Assembly (NCBI GenBank): GCA_964394625.1
Contig: CAYMYK010000068.1
Span: forward strand, 1-14,433
Direction: 5' to 3'
DNA length: 14,433 nt
Source of the DNA: JAUVYV01 sp964394625
Lineage (GTDB): Bacteria > Planctomycetota > Phycisphaerae > Sedimentisphaerales > Anaerobacaceae
A model generated the notes under the pieces. That model saw only the letters and a list, made by a program, of their open reading frames with translations, searched no databases and was not told where the DNA came from. Below, in pieces: positions 1 to 6,362 of this stretch. Position 1 is the stretch's first letter. Each line of letters begins with the position of its first letter. Made by a program: the position numbers and the translations under genes.

Positions 1-189
1 CCGAATAAAACTGAGAAAGCTATACCCGACAATGTAGCGTGGACTGAGTACTAGGTGTGTGATTGTCAACGCCGGCGATTGAAGTACTGAAAATCGAGAA
101 ATGCCCGCCCCTGCTGCGTCGCCAGGCGACGATACCACAGGCATACCCCCTCCCCGGCTTTGCCATCCACCCTTTCCTCTATGGCTCAT
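1..189 (-). CDS. possible 5' part of an unrecognised gene, runs off the left edge
   Basis: Reading leftward from an ATG at 189-187, the frame stays open for all 63 codons to the window edge. A good ribosome binding site (GGAGG, 6 nt before the ATG, about 196-200) precedes it. It lies about 120 nt downstream of the strong leftward promoter at 315-342. The visible peptide begins MSHRGKGGW, is rich in Gly and Ser at first, and then has a moderately hydrophobic stretch (residues about 42-60). I recognise no family. Codons 20-24 lie within a perfect palindrome, CGTCGCC-A-GGCGACG (117-131), which would be an RNA hairpin. The alternative is that the transcript is a structured non-coding RNA or a long leader and this frame is open by chance. 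Confidence 0.3.
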   Translation of the reverse strand, partial: MSHRGKGGWQSRGGGMPVVSSPGDAAGAGISRFSVLQSPALTITHLVLSPRYIVGYSFLSFIR

Positions 190-314
190 ATTCCGCCTCC
201 ACGAGGAATTCACAGATACCCCGCGCAACGACCCTTTTTAGCGCGCTGCGAGCGTTCGTCTGAGGTCCACCGGGTAAGAAAACCGGGTGCGACTCCTCTT
301 TCAAACCGATGTCA

Positions 315-342
315 TTTATAAAGGCATCCTGTGCCTTGTCAA
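315..342 (-). promoter_or_regulatory. strong leftward sigma70-type promoter with A-rich upstream tract
   Basis: On the minus strand there is TTGACA (342-337), a 16-bp spacer and TATAAA (320-315). Upstream (343-372) the minus strand is almost all A runs, like the UP elements of stable-RNA promoters. The spacer contains the dyad AAGGCA-N5-TGCCTT (321-337), placed as an operator would be. Transcription would start near 308 and run toward the left edge. The early transcript can fold into a hairpin (298-262: GAGG..CACC..GGTG..CCTC). Neither the product nor any binding protein is known. Confidence 0.55.
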
Positions 343-445
343 GCCATTTTTTTTCTATTTTCTGTTTTTTTAGCGAGTTGCTCTGTCCCTGCGTCTCACC
401 CGCAGCCCTCAAGCCGTACACCCCCGCGAAACCCTCGCAAAAGTG

Positions 446-484
446 CCCCGAATTTTTGTAAATCACCCCGCATTTTTTGTAAAT
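446..484. repeat. two-copy direct repeat, period 20
   Basis: CCCCGAATTTTTGTAAAT (446-463) is followed by CCCCGCATTTTTTGTAAAT (466-484). The copies differ by one substitution and one extra T. They lie about 105-145 bp upstream of the -35 box of the leftward promoter, so they could be activator sites, or simply a small tandem duplication in gene-free DNA. Confidence 0.5.
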
Positions 485-507
485 TTTCGAATATCTTGGA
501 GGAGTTT

Positions 508-726
508 ATGAAAGAATTTGGACGTTTCCGAGTTACCCACATCCCCCACCCTGCCCATTTTAGTCAAGTTAGGCAAAATTTAACGATTATTCCGCCGACA
601 CACGCCACGAAAACATCCCCCTGCGCACCTGCGCCCTCACCGAATGCCCGAATCCTTCTTGATGACTTTCTTTCGCTGATTTTTTTTGAACTGCTCCAGC
701 TTCTCTCCCAACTTGTTTTCCGATAG
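508..726 (+). CDS. doubtful small ORF with a good ribosome binding site
   Basis: An ATG at 508 is preceded by GGAGGAG (498-504), and the 72-codon frame ends at TAG 724-726. The product starts MKEFGRFRV, has a Pro/Thr/His-rich centre and ends with a short hydrophobic Leu/Phe stretch (about residues 50-70). I recognise no family. Against it: the second half overlaps a more protein-like antisense open stretch (637-789), no promoter is evident, and the codon choice does not resemble the neighbours. This is the only other content I see in the otherwise gene-free 343-877 stretch besides the direct repeat. Confidence 0.18.
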   Translation: MKEFGRFRVTHIPHPAHFSQVRQNLTIIPPTHATKTSPCAPAPSPNARILLDDFLSLIFFELLQLLSQLVFR

Positions 727-877
727 GGCAACTATTCGCGCCGCTGTTCCAATTTTTTCAATCCTGCCAAAAACCGCTGGTTCTACATACTATTATGCGC
801 ACCTGCCGGCAATTACTCACACTTTTTTGCATTTTTCAGTCTTGCTGTTGTATAGCTTGAGTTTCGAGGAAAAAGGA

Positions 878-906
878 TTGAAAACACAATCCTCACAAGC
901 TATTAT
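878..906 (+). promoter_or_regulatory. promoter of the GH-A hydrolase gene, with overlapping dyad
   Basis: TTGAAA (878-883), a 17-bp spacer and TATTAT (901-906) form a sigma70-like promoter (5/6 matches in each box), about 60 bp upstream of the ATG at 966. A perfect 7-bp dyad, AGGATTG-N6-CAATCCT (874-893), covers the -35 box, the usual place for a repressor operator. The bound regulator is unknown. Confidence 0.55.
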
Positions 907-965
907 CAGTTCTCAGGCAACAAATAAACGCGTTGGTGATAACACGGTAAGGAAAGGAAAAAACA

Positions 966-2357
966 ATGAAAAGTTCACTGATTCTTTCGCTGCTCTGTGC
1001 ATCGCTGCTCAACGCTGAAATCCAGCCCTTCGCCCTGCAGCCCGATAATCCGCACTACTTTGTTTTTCGCGGCAAAGACACCATCCTGATTACCTCCGGC
1101 GAGCACTACGGGGCGGTCATCAATCTCGATTTCGACTACGTAAAGTACCTCGACACGCTTGCGGCGGACTCTCTCAACCACAGCCGGCTTTTCGTCGGGC
1201 CATATCGCGAGGTTCCCGGTTCATTCGGAATAAGAAGCAATGACCTTGCTCCGAAAGTAAAGAGCTTCATCTGCGCCTGGCGGCGGTCCGATACGCCCGG
1301 CGCCTACGACCGGCTCAACAAATTCGATTTGACCAAGTGGAACGACAAATTTTTCGAGCGTCTCAAGGACTTCTGCACCCAGGCGGGTAATCGCGGAATA
1401 GTCATCGAAATCAACCTGTTCTGTCCCTACTACAATGATGTCCTGTGGAAATTTTCGCCGCTCTACTTTCAAAACAATATCAACGGCGTGGGCAATGTCC
1501 CCTTTACCGATGTCTATAAAATGGCCAATAGCGACATCGTCAGGATTCACACGCAGTTCACACGTAAAATCGTCACCGAGTTAAACGGTTTCGACAACAT
1601 CTATTACGAAATATGCAACGAGCCGTGGGTGCACAACGTTGAGACGGCCTGGCAGAATCACATCGTCGAAACAATAGTGGACACCGAAAAGTCTCTGCCC
1701 AACAAGCACCTCATCTCGCTCAATATCTGCAACGGTTATCGAACCGTAACCGAGGCGCACCCGGCGGTGTCCATCTTCAACTTCCACTATGCCTGTCCGC
1801 CGACCGCCGTGGCCATGAACTACCACCTCGACAAGGTCATCGGCTTCAACGAGACCGGCTTTGCAGGCAGCGATGACGTTACTTACCGCATCCAGGCCTG
1901 GCAGTTCATTCTCGCCGGAGGCGCCCTCTACAACAATCTCGACTACTCCTTCGCCGTAGGTCACGAGGACGGCTCATTTGATTACGCCGGACGCAGCCCG
2001 GGTGGCGGAAGCGCTGCATTGCGAAAACAGCTCAAAATTCTGCACGATTTCATCTACTCCTTCGACTTTGTCAAAATGAAACCCGCCAATGACGTTCTCA
2101 AAGGCGTCCACACGCTGAGCGGCACGGCCTATTGCCTGGCCGATGTGCCGAACGCTTACGCCATTTACGCGTGCGGCTTCGGCGAAATGATGCTTTATCT
2201 CGACATCCCGGCGGGTAAGTACAAGGCCGAATGGCTTAACACCAAGACAGGCCGAATCGACAAATCCGAACAAATCGACCACGACGCAGGTGAGCTCAAG
2301 CTCACCGGCCCCAAATTTGAGAAGGACATCGCCCTGCGAATTGTCAGGAAAGATTAA
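966..2357 (+). CDS. secreted clan GH-A glycoside hydrolase (apiosidase/cellulase-like)
   Basis: This 463-residue exported protein is predicted to hydrolyse a plant- or algal-type polysaccharide outside the cytoplasm; the substrate cannot be told. Residues 1-17 are a signal peptide (short basic start, Leu-rich core, cleavage after LNA). The TIM-barrel region (about 25-360) has the clan GH-A acid/base motif YYEICNEPW, with N218-E219, and a likely nucleophile E296 in GFNETGF at a late strand. Residues about 375-463 look like the small beta-sandwich that ends DUF4038/GH140-like proteins ('PAGKYKAEWLNTKTG'). The start is supported by AAGGAAAGGA (949-958) 7 nt upstream. It is monocistronic and converges on the URO-D-like gene with only 16 nt between stops. 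The GH-A fold is fairly sure; the exact CAZy family is not. Confidence 0.75.
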   Translation: MKSSLILSLLCASLLNAEIQPFALQPDNPHYFVFRGKDTILITSGEHYGAVINLDFDYVKYLDTLAADSLNHSRLFVGPYREVPGSFGIRSNDLAPKVKSFICAWRRSDTPGAYDRLNKFDLTKWNDKFFERLKDFCTQAGNRGIVIEINLFCPYYNDVLWKFSPLYFQNNINGVGNVPFTDVYKMANSDIVRIHTQFTRKIVTELNGFDNIYYEICNEPWVHNVETAWQNHIVETIVDTEKSLPNKHLISLNICNGYRTVTEAHPAVSIFNFHYACPPTAVAMNYHLDKVIGFNETGFAGSDDVTYRIQAWQFILAGGALYNNLDYSFAVGHEDGSFDYAGRSPGGGSAALRKQLKILHDFIYSFDFVKMKPANDVLKGVHTLSGTAYCLADVPNAYAIYACGFGEMMLYLDIPAGKYKAEWLNTKTGRIDKSEQIDHDAGELKLTGPKFEKDIALRIVRKD

Positions 2358-2373
2358 AAACAAGCAGGTCTTT

Positions 2374-3585
2374 TTAAGGCGTTGGGTTCACGGCGTCAAA
2401 CATAGCGACGATATTTGCGGGGGGCACGTTCGCCATAATATTGTGGACCTGTTGAAAGACGAATCCTCCTCCGGGCGCCAGTATCGCCACCTGTTTTTTC
2501 ACGTGCTCTGCGACGTCGGTCGGCGAGCCGTCCGGCAGGACTTCTCCTGTATCGCAGCCGCCTCCCCAGAACGTAATGTCTCTGCCGAACTCGCGTTTTA
2601 GCCCGGCCGCATCCATACCGCGGCAGTTGAGCTGCACCGGATTAACCGCATCGACACCGGCCTCAATCAAATCGCCCATAAGCTCGCGCAAGCCGCCGCA
2701 GCAGTGCAGCATCACCTTCACATTGCAAAGCTGCTTTGCCCGAGAGAAGAGCGTTGTGTGCCGGGGCTTGAAAAACTCGCGGTACATCGCCGGTGACATT
2801 ACCGGCCCCGTCTGCATTCCGAGGTCATCAACGAAATGAATGATGTCGATATAGTCACCGACGAGCCCAAGATACTTCTCGAGATTGGCCAGATGTTTTT
2901 GCATCACCATATCAAGAAAGCGATGCGCCCGGCGCGGCTCAGCCGCTAACATCATCAACCAGTTATCATCGCGATATAAACCATGGCCGGCCTGAAAGAG
3001 GCTGCCGCCGAAAAGTCCTATGATTGCCCGGTCGGTTTTCTGTCGCAGCCGCTTTGCGCCGGCCGCCAACTGCTCGTCGGTAACAGGGCCCGGCGGGCAC
3101 TGTGCCAAAGCCCACATATCTGCAGGTACGTCATCGAGCTGAGCGGGGTCGCCGCCGTTCTGGAAGGGCCAGTACGCAGTTTCAAAGTACAGCGTTCCAT
3201 CCGGCATCTGCCCGATGACTCGCCCGTTCTTCGATTTGATGACCCACCTGCCATTGTCCCTCTCGACGGGTATCCAGGCCGGAATCAGACATTCGGTGCC
3301 GTCCGGCAGCACCCACGGTTTCCAGTTCTGCTCATCTAATGCAAAGCCCCGTCCTAATTCGATAGTATCGACTCCGAACCGCTCGAGAACATCCTCATCC
3401 ACAATTGCCAGCTGCTGAACAACGTCATAGACGCGCACGGGTTTCGGCTCAAGAGCGAGGTAACTGCGCAGTTTCGGATATGCAATTGCTGCAATGCCGC
3501 TCGAGCGATGGGCTGAGAAATCGATTGGCACGCGGCCCGGCCGGCGATGCTGCATTGCCGACAATACTCGCTGGCGCGACGTCAC
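2374..3585 (-). CDS. uroporphyrinogen decarboxylase (URO-D) superfamily protein, not HemE
   Basis: This 403-residue cytoplasmic protein has the layout of the URO-D/methylcobamide methyltransferase superfamily: an N-terminal 'RVLSAMQHRRPGRVPIDF', a central 'LHCCGG' (H294, C295, C296), 'GVDAVNPVQ', 'WGGGCDTGEVLP' (C344), and a final 'APGGGFVFQQVHNI'. True HemE has an MRQAGRY segment and a catalytic Asp in an 'FSDI' motif, and neither is present. MtaA/MtbA-type enzymes use H-x-C plus a Cys in 'PGCG' for zinc. Here H294-x-C296 is kept, but that third position is Gly, and the extra C344 is a possible substitute ligand. The substrate is therefore unknown. The start is GTG (3585-3583) behind AAGGAGGG, which overlaps the stop of the preceding M16 gene. 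It is the third gene of the leftward operon. Confidence 0.78.
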   Translation of the reverse strand: MTSRQRVLSAMQHRRPGRVPIDFSAHRSSGIAAIAYPKLRSYLALEPKPVRVYDVVQQLAIVDEDVLERFGVDTIELGRGFALDEQNWKPWVLPDGTECLIPAWIPVERDNGRWVIKSKNGRVIGQMPDGTLYFETAYWPFQNGGDPAQLDDVPADMWALAQCPPGPVTDEQLAAGAKRLRQKTDRAIIGLFGGSLFQAGHGLYRDDNWLMMLAAEPRRAHRFLDMVMQKHLANLEKYLGLVGDYIDIIHFVDDLGMQTGPVMSPAMYREFFKPRHTTLFSRAKQLCNVKVMLHCCGGLRELMGDLIEAGVDAVNPVQLNCRGMDAAGLKREFGRDITFWGGGCDTGEVLPDGSPTDVAEHVKKQVAILAPGGGFVFQQVHNIMANVPPANIVAMFDAVNPTP

Positions 3586-3594
3586 TTGCCCTCC

Positions 3595-4815
3595 TTACGA
3601 GCCGGGTCCTATCGAAAACCGGGTAAAGTTTCTCAGGTCATACTCGTTTATGAGCGAATTGACGTCATCGACGGTGACGGTCTTTACCGCATTGACGTCC
3701 TCTTCGATTTGCCGATACGTTTTCAGATAAACCCAGTTAGAGCCCAAATCGCCCAATCGGCCCATCGGCAGCTCGTTCTTGATGACCAAAGCGCTCAGCG
3801 CCTTGTTCTTCGCCTTTGTCAGCTCGTCCTGCGAGACGCCGTTTTTTACGAGGTCTGCGAAGACAGCCCTTACTATGTCGAGCGTTTTGCCGACGTTCTC
3901 CAGGCCGCAGCGGATATAGCTGAAAAAAGCCCCGGTTCCGTCCATCGGCGAGTACTGCATTGACGCCGTCTCAGCGATAGCTTTGTCCACAAGCTGCCAG
4001 AAAAATCGCGACCCCACGTCGTCGCCGGCAATAACGGCCAACAGCGACGCCACAAATCTTCTTTCGTTCTGCGCCGATACTGCAGGGCTTATCAGGCATA
4101 TATGCTCTCTCGAGAGGTTCTTCTTTTCGAGCCGCTGCTTTTTTTTGAGACCGGTGTGCTGCGGCAGGACCCTTGTCACATCCTTACTGAGCCACCCGCC
4201 GCAGCGCTGCTCGGTCAAAGAGCAGACCTGCTGAAAGTCGAAGTTTCCGGCAAACGCAGCCACTATATTATTCGGCGCATATCGGCCTGCAAAATAGCGG
4301 CGCATCTGGTCGGCGCTCATTGCGTCAATGCTTTGTTCCGTGCCGAGGACGCTGTTGCCGCACGGATGCTCGCCGAAATAGAGCGCCCTGCACCTGTCCA
4401 TTACGTCATATTGCGGCAGGTCTTTATACATCGCAATCTCTTCCTTGATTACGTTCTTCTCGATATTGAAGTCATCGTCTCTAAGCGCCGGCCTGAGCAG
4501 CTCCGCCCACAGCCCCGTTACCTCCTCTAAATACTCCGGCAGAACAGCCGCAAAAAAAACCGTATTCTCCTCGCTCGTAAACGCATTGAACTGCGCACCC
4601 GTCCGGTCGAACGCCTCGTTTACTTCCAGTGCGCTAAGCTTATCCGTCCCCTTAAAAAGCATGTGCTCTAAGAAATGAGATACCCCGCTCATCTCTTTAC
4701 TCTCGTCACGCGAGCCCGTCCGAACAAAGAACCCAACCGCCGACGACTGCGCACTGTGGTTCACCTCGCCTATAATGTCCAATCCGTTCGCCAACCGTTT
4801 GTGTTTAAATTCCAT
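3595..4815 (-). CDS. M16 family zinc peptidase, catalytic subunit
   Basis: This 406-residue protein is an M16B-type (processing-peptidase-like) metallopeptidase with two M16 domains (about 1-190 and 200-400). It carries the inverted zinc motif H47-F-L-E50-H51 in 'SGVSHFLEHMLFKG', and a third ligand Glu125/126 in 'NVIKEEIAMY' at the expected 74-75 residue distance. The C-terminal half lacks the R...Y substrate-binding pair: the place where the family has 'REKRGLxY' reads 'VDKAIAETA'. No signal peptide is visible, so it is probably cytoplasmic or needs its partner for localisation. It starts at ATG 4815, 11 nt after the stop of its paralogue, and overlaps the ribosome binding site of the URO-D-like gene. 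Most likely it pairs with the upstream product to form one active heterodimer. Confidence 0.88.
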   Translation of the reverse strand: MEFKHKRLANGLDIIGEVNHSAQSSAVGFFVRTGSRDESKEMSGVSHFLEHMLFKGTDKLSALEVNEAFDRTGAQFNAFTSEENTVFFAAVLPEYLEEVTGLWAELLRPALRDDDFNIEKNVIKEEIAMYKDLPQYDVMDRCRALYFGEHPCGNSVLGTEQSIDAMSADQMRRYFAGRYAPNNIVAAFAGNFDFQQVCSLTEQRCGGWLSKDVTRVLPQHTGLKKKQRLEKKNLSREHICLISPAVSAQNERRFVASLLAVIAGDDVGSRFFWQLVDKAIAETASMQYSPMDGTGAFFSYIRCGLENVGKTLDIVRAVFADLVKNGVSQDELTKAKNKALSALVIKNELPMGRLGDLGSNWVYLKTYRQIEEDVNAVKTVTVDDVNSLINEYDLRNFTRFSIGPGS

Positions 4816-4826
4816 ATCTTTCTCTG

Positions 4827-6056
4827 CTAAATTTTCACTTCCTTCGGCCCGATAGTGACCACCGTAAAGTCACCGAACCTCTTTCTTCGCAAAAACTCCA
4901 GAACCGAATCAGCGCTCGTTGCTTCAATCTTCTCCTTAATCTCTTCTAAGCTGCGAACCCTGCCCAGAATATAGTAGTCGCTTCCTATTGCGCCGGCCCT
5001 GCTGCTTGACGACTCGCTCTGCATAACCAGCGCGCTCTTCAAACCCACCTTCGCCCGCTGTACTTCCTCTTCGCTTATCCCATCAGCCAACCGATTGAAC
5101 TCGGCAATTATCACATCGAGCGTTTCCTGCGCCTTATCCGGCGTCGTACCCGCGTAGCATCCTATCCCCGCCGCCTCTTTCAACGCATAATACCTCGCTC
5201 CCACCGCATAGCACAGCCCGCGCTTCTCCCTGACCTCGGTAAACAACCTCGCGCTCATCCCGCCCGACAGAACCGATACCGCAACCCTCGCATTGTAATA
5301 GTCCTCATCGCTCGGCCTGACCGTCTCGGTCATCAAGCCGATATGCACCTGCGACCCGTCGTTATGAATATGCGTATATTTGCCCGCTCTCGATCCGATA
5401 TCAACCCGCTCTGCCTTTTTTGCTTGTCCACTCTCGAACAGCCCCTCTATCTGCCGCCGCACCGCATCGAAATCGTACTTGCCCGCCACCGAAAATATCG
5501 TCTGCGACAGATTGTAATTCTCGTTTATCAGCTCTTTCGTCTTCCCGGGCGTCAATTTCTCAAGCTCGGCGATATCACCGGCCGTGCTCCGCCCTAAAGG
5601 CGGCGGATAAAACCGCTCTCGAAGCTTCAGCATTACCTTCTGACGCGGGTTGTCGTCCAGACCCTTCACGCTGTCGATTGCCAGCTGCCTTGCCGGCTCG
5701 AACTGCTCATCCTCAAGCCGTGACCGAAGAATAATGTCACCATAAAGCCCCAGCGCCTCTGATAAGCTGCTCGCCTCAAGCGTTGACCCAACCGTTATAT
5801 GACTGCTCGTCACCGAGCTGCTCCGGTGAAGTCCCAATCCATCCAGCGCATCGCCCAACTGCCTGCTGTCCCTTTTCCCCGCACCCCGGAATATCCAGTC
5901 CTCTATCACATTTGCCGCCCCGCACATACCTTCGGCCAGCACCGCGGCTCCCGCCGGCAGCATAAAATCAAACGCCACCGACTCCACACCCTCCATCGGC
6001 TCGCCGAGGATAACCATCCCGTTACTCAACACGTGTTTGTCAACATTTTCCGCCAT
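4827..6056 (-). CDS. M16 family non-catalytic (substrate-binding) subunit
   Basis: This 409-residue paralogue of the next gene has lost its zinc site: the HxxEH position reads N49-V-I-E52-D53 ('CGAANVIEDWIFRGAG'), so both His ligands are replaced while Glu remains. The C-terminal half keeps the family's R/Y pair in 'REKRGLCYAVGARYY' (R279, Y283) and the preceding glycine-rich 'VLSGGMSARLF'. This matches alpha-MPP-like and other non-catalytic M16B subunits that bind peptide for a catalytic partner. It is the first gene of the operon. The ATG at 6056 has a purine-rich AGAGAGAA leader and a promoter about 36 bp upstream. No signal peptide is seen. The family is sure; the heterodimer role is inferred from the complementary motifs. 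Confidence 0.87.
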   Translation of the reverse strand: MAENVDKHVLSNGMVILGEPMEGVESVAFDFMLPAGAAVLAEGMCGAANVIEDWIFRGAGKRDSRQLGDALDGLGLHRSSSVTSSHITVGSTLEASSLSEALGLYGDIILRSRLEDEQFEPARQLAIDSVKGLDDNPRQKVMLKLRERFYPPPLGRSTAGDIAELEKLTPGKTKELINENYNLSQTIFSVAGKYDFDAVRRQIEGLFESGQAKKAERVDIGSRAGKYTHIHNDGSQVHIGLMTETVRPSDEDYYNARVAVSVLSGGMSARLFTEVREKRGLCYAVGARYYALKEAAGIGCYAGTTPDKAQETLDVIIAEFNRLADGISEEEVQRAKVGLKSALVMQSESSSSRAGAIGSDYYILGRVRSLEEIKEKIEATSADSVLEFLRRKRFGDFTVVTIGPKEVKI

Positions 6057-6091
6057 CGCAAATTCTCTCTAATCAACAAAAAAGAAACCGG

Positions 6092-6120
6092 ATTCTACTA
6101 ACAAACCCGCCCCCTTTCAA
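6092..6120 (-). promoter_or_regulatory. promoter of the M16/M16/URO-D-like operon
   Basis: On the minus strand TTGAAA (6120-6115), a 17-bp spacer and TAGAAT (6097-6092) match 5/6 in each box at ideal spacing. Start of transcription near 6085 would give a leader of about 28 nt before the ATG at 6056. All three genes downstream are tightly packed, so one transcript is likely. Confidence 0.55.
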
Positions 6121-6179
6121 CGCCACAACTGGATTTTCCGCCCAAAGGCCGCATACGGCCCCTCGCAGCCACTTTCCCC

Positions 6180-6208
6180 TTGCCAAATTCCCGCCAACTG
6201 TATATAAT
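6180..6208 (+). promoter_or_regulatory. near-consensus promoter of the beta-helix gene
   Basis: TTGCCA (6180-6185), exactly 17 bp, then a perfect TATAAT (6203-6208). Transcription should begin near 6215, leaving about 148 nt of leader before the ATG at 6363. It lies back to back with the M16 operon promoter, 60 bp away. Confidence 0.6.
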
Positions 6209-6239
6209 CATATTGACAGTATGACACAGACCTGTAGAA

Positions 6240-6343
6240 CCGGCCCTGATTGCGGCCGGATATACTGGGGGGCTGTTCTCTTCGCACTCAACGGACTGAT
6301 GTCTATGTTGAGAGTGGCCGGTTATCCAAGGGTAATGTAACCG
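6240..6343 (+). promoter_or_regulatory. structured 5' leader of the beta-helix gene (three potential hairpins)
   Basis: The leader contains CCGGCC-N8-GGCCGG (6240-6259), CTCAAC...GTTGAG (stem about 6277-6312, with an outer CA/TG pair past a bulge), and CGGTTA-N13-TAACCG (6319-6343), which ends 9 nt before the GGAGGT ribosome binding site (6353-6358). I recognise no known riboswitch class. It may be a translational or attenuation control, or only incidental pairing. Confidence 0.3.
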
Positions 6344-6362
6344 CTTAACGGTGGAGGTATCG

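Noticed and set aside
1..40. The minus-strand end of the window resembles, from memory, spacer sequence just before 5S rRNA
   Set aside because: No 23S 3' end or 5S sequence is inside the window, and the resemblance is an unverified recollection. Extending the left flank and running a 5S covariance model would decide.
60..310. RNase P RNA, tmRNA, SRP RNA or 6S RNA on the minus strand
   Set aside because: A GAGGAAAG word occurs, but the RNase P core words (AAGTCCGGGCT, ACAGAA..GGCTTA) do not. The tmRNA ends and the SRP GGAAGG-AGC loop are also absent.
179..466. 95-codon minus-strand ORF
   Set aside because: It spans the leftward promoter and its A-tract, has no convincing ribosome binding site, and its product resembles nothing.
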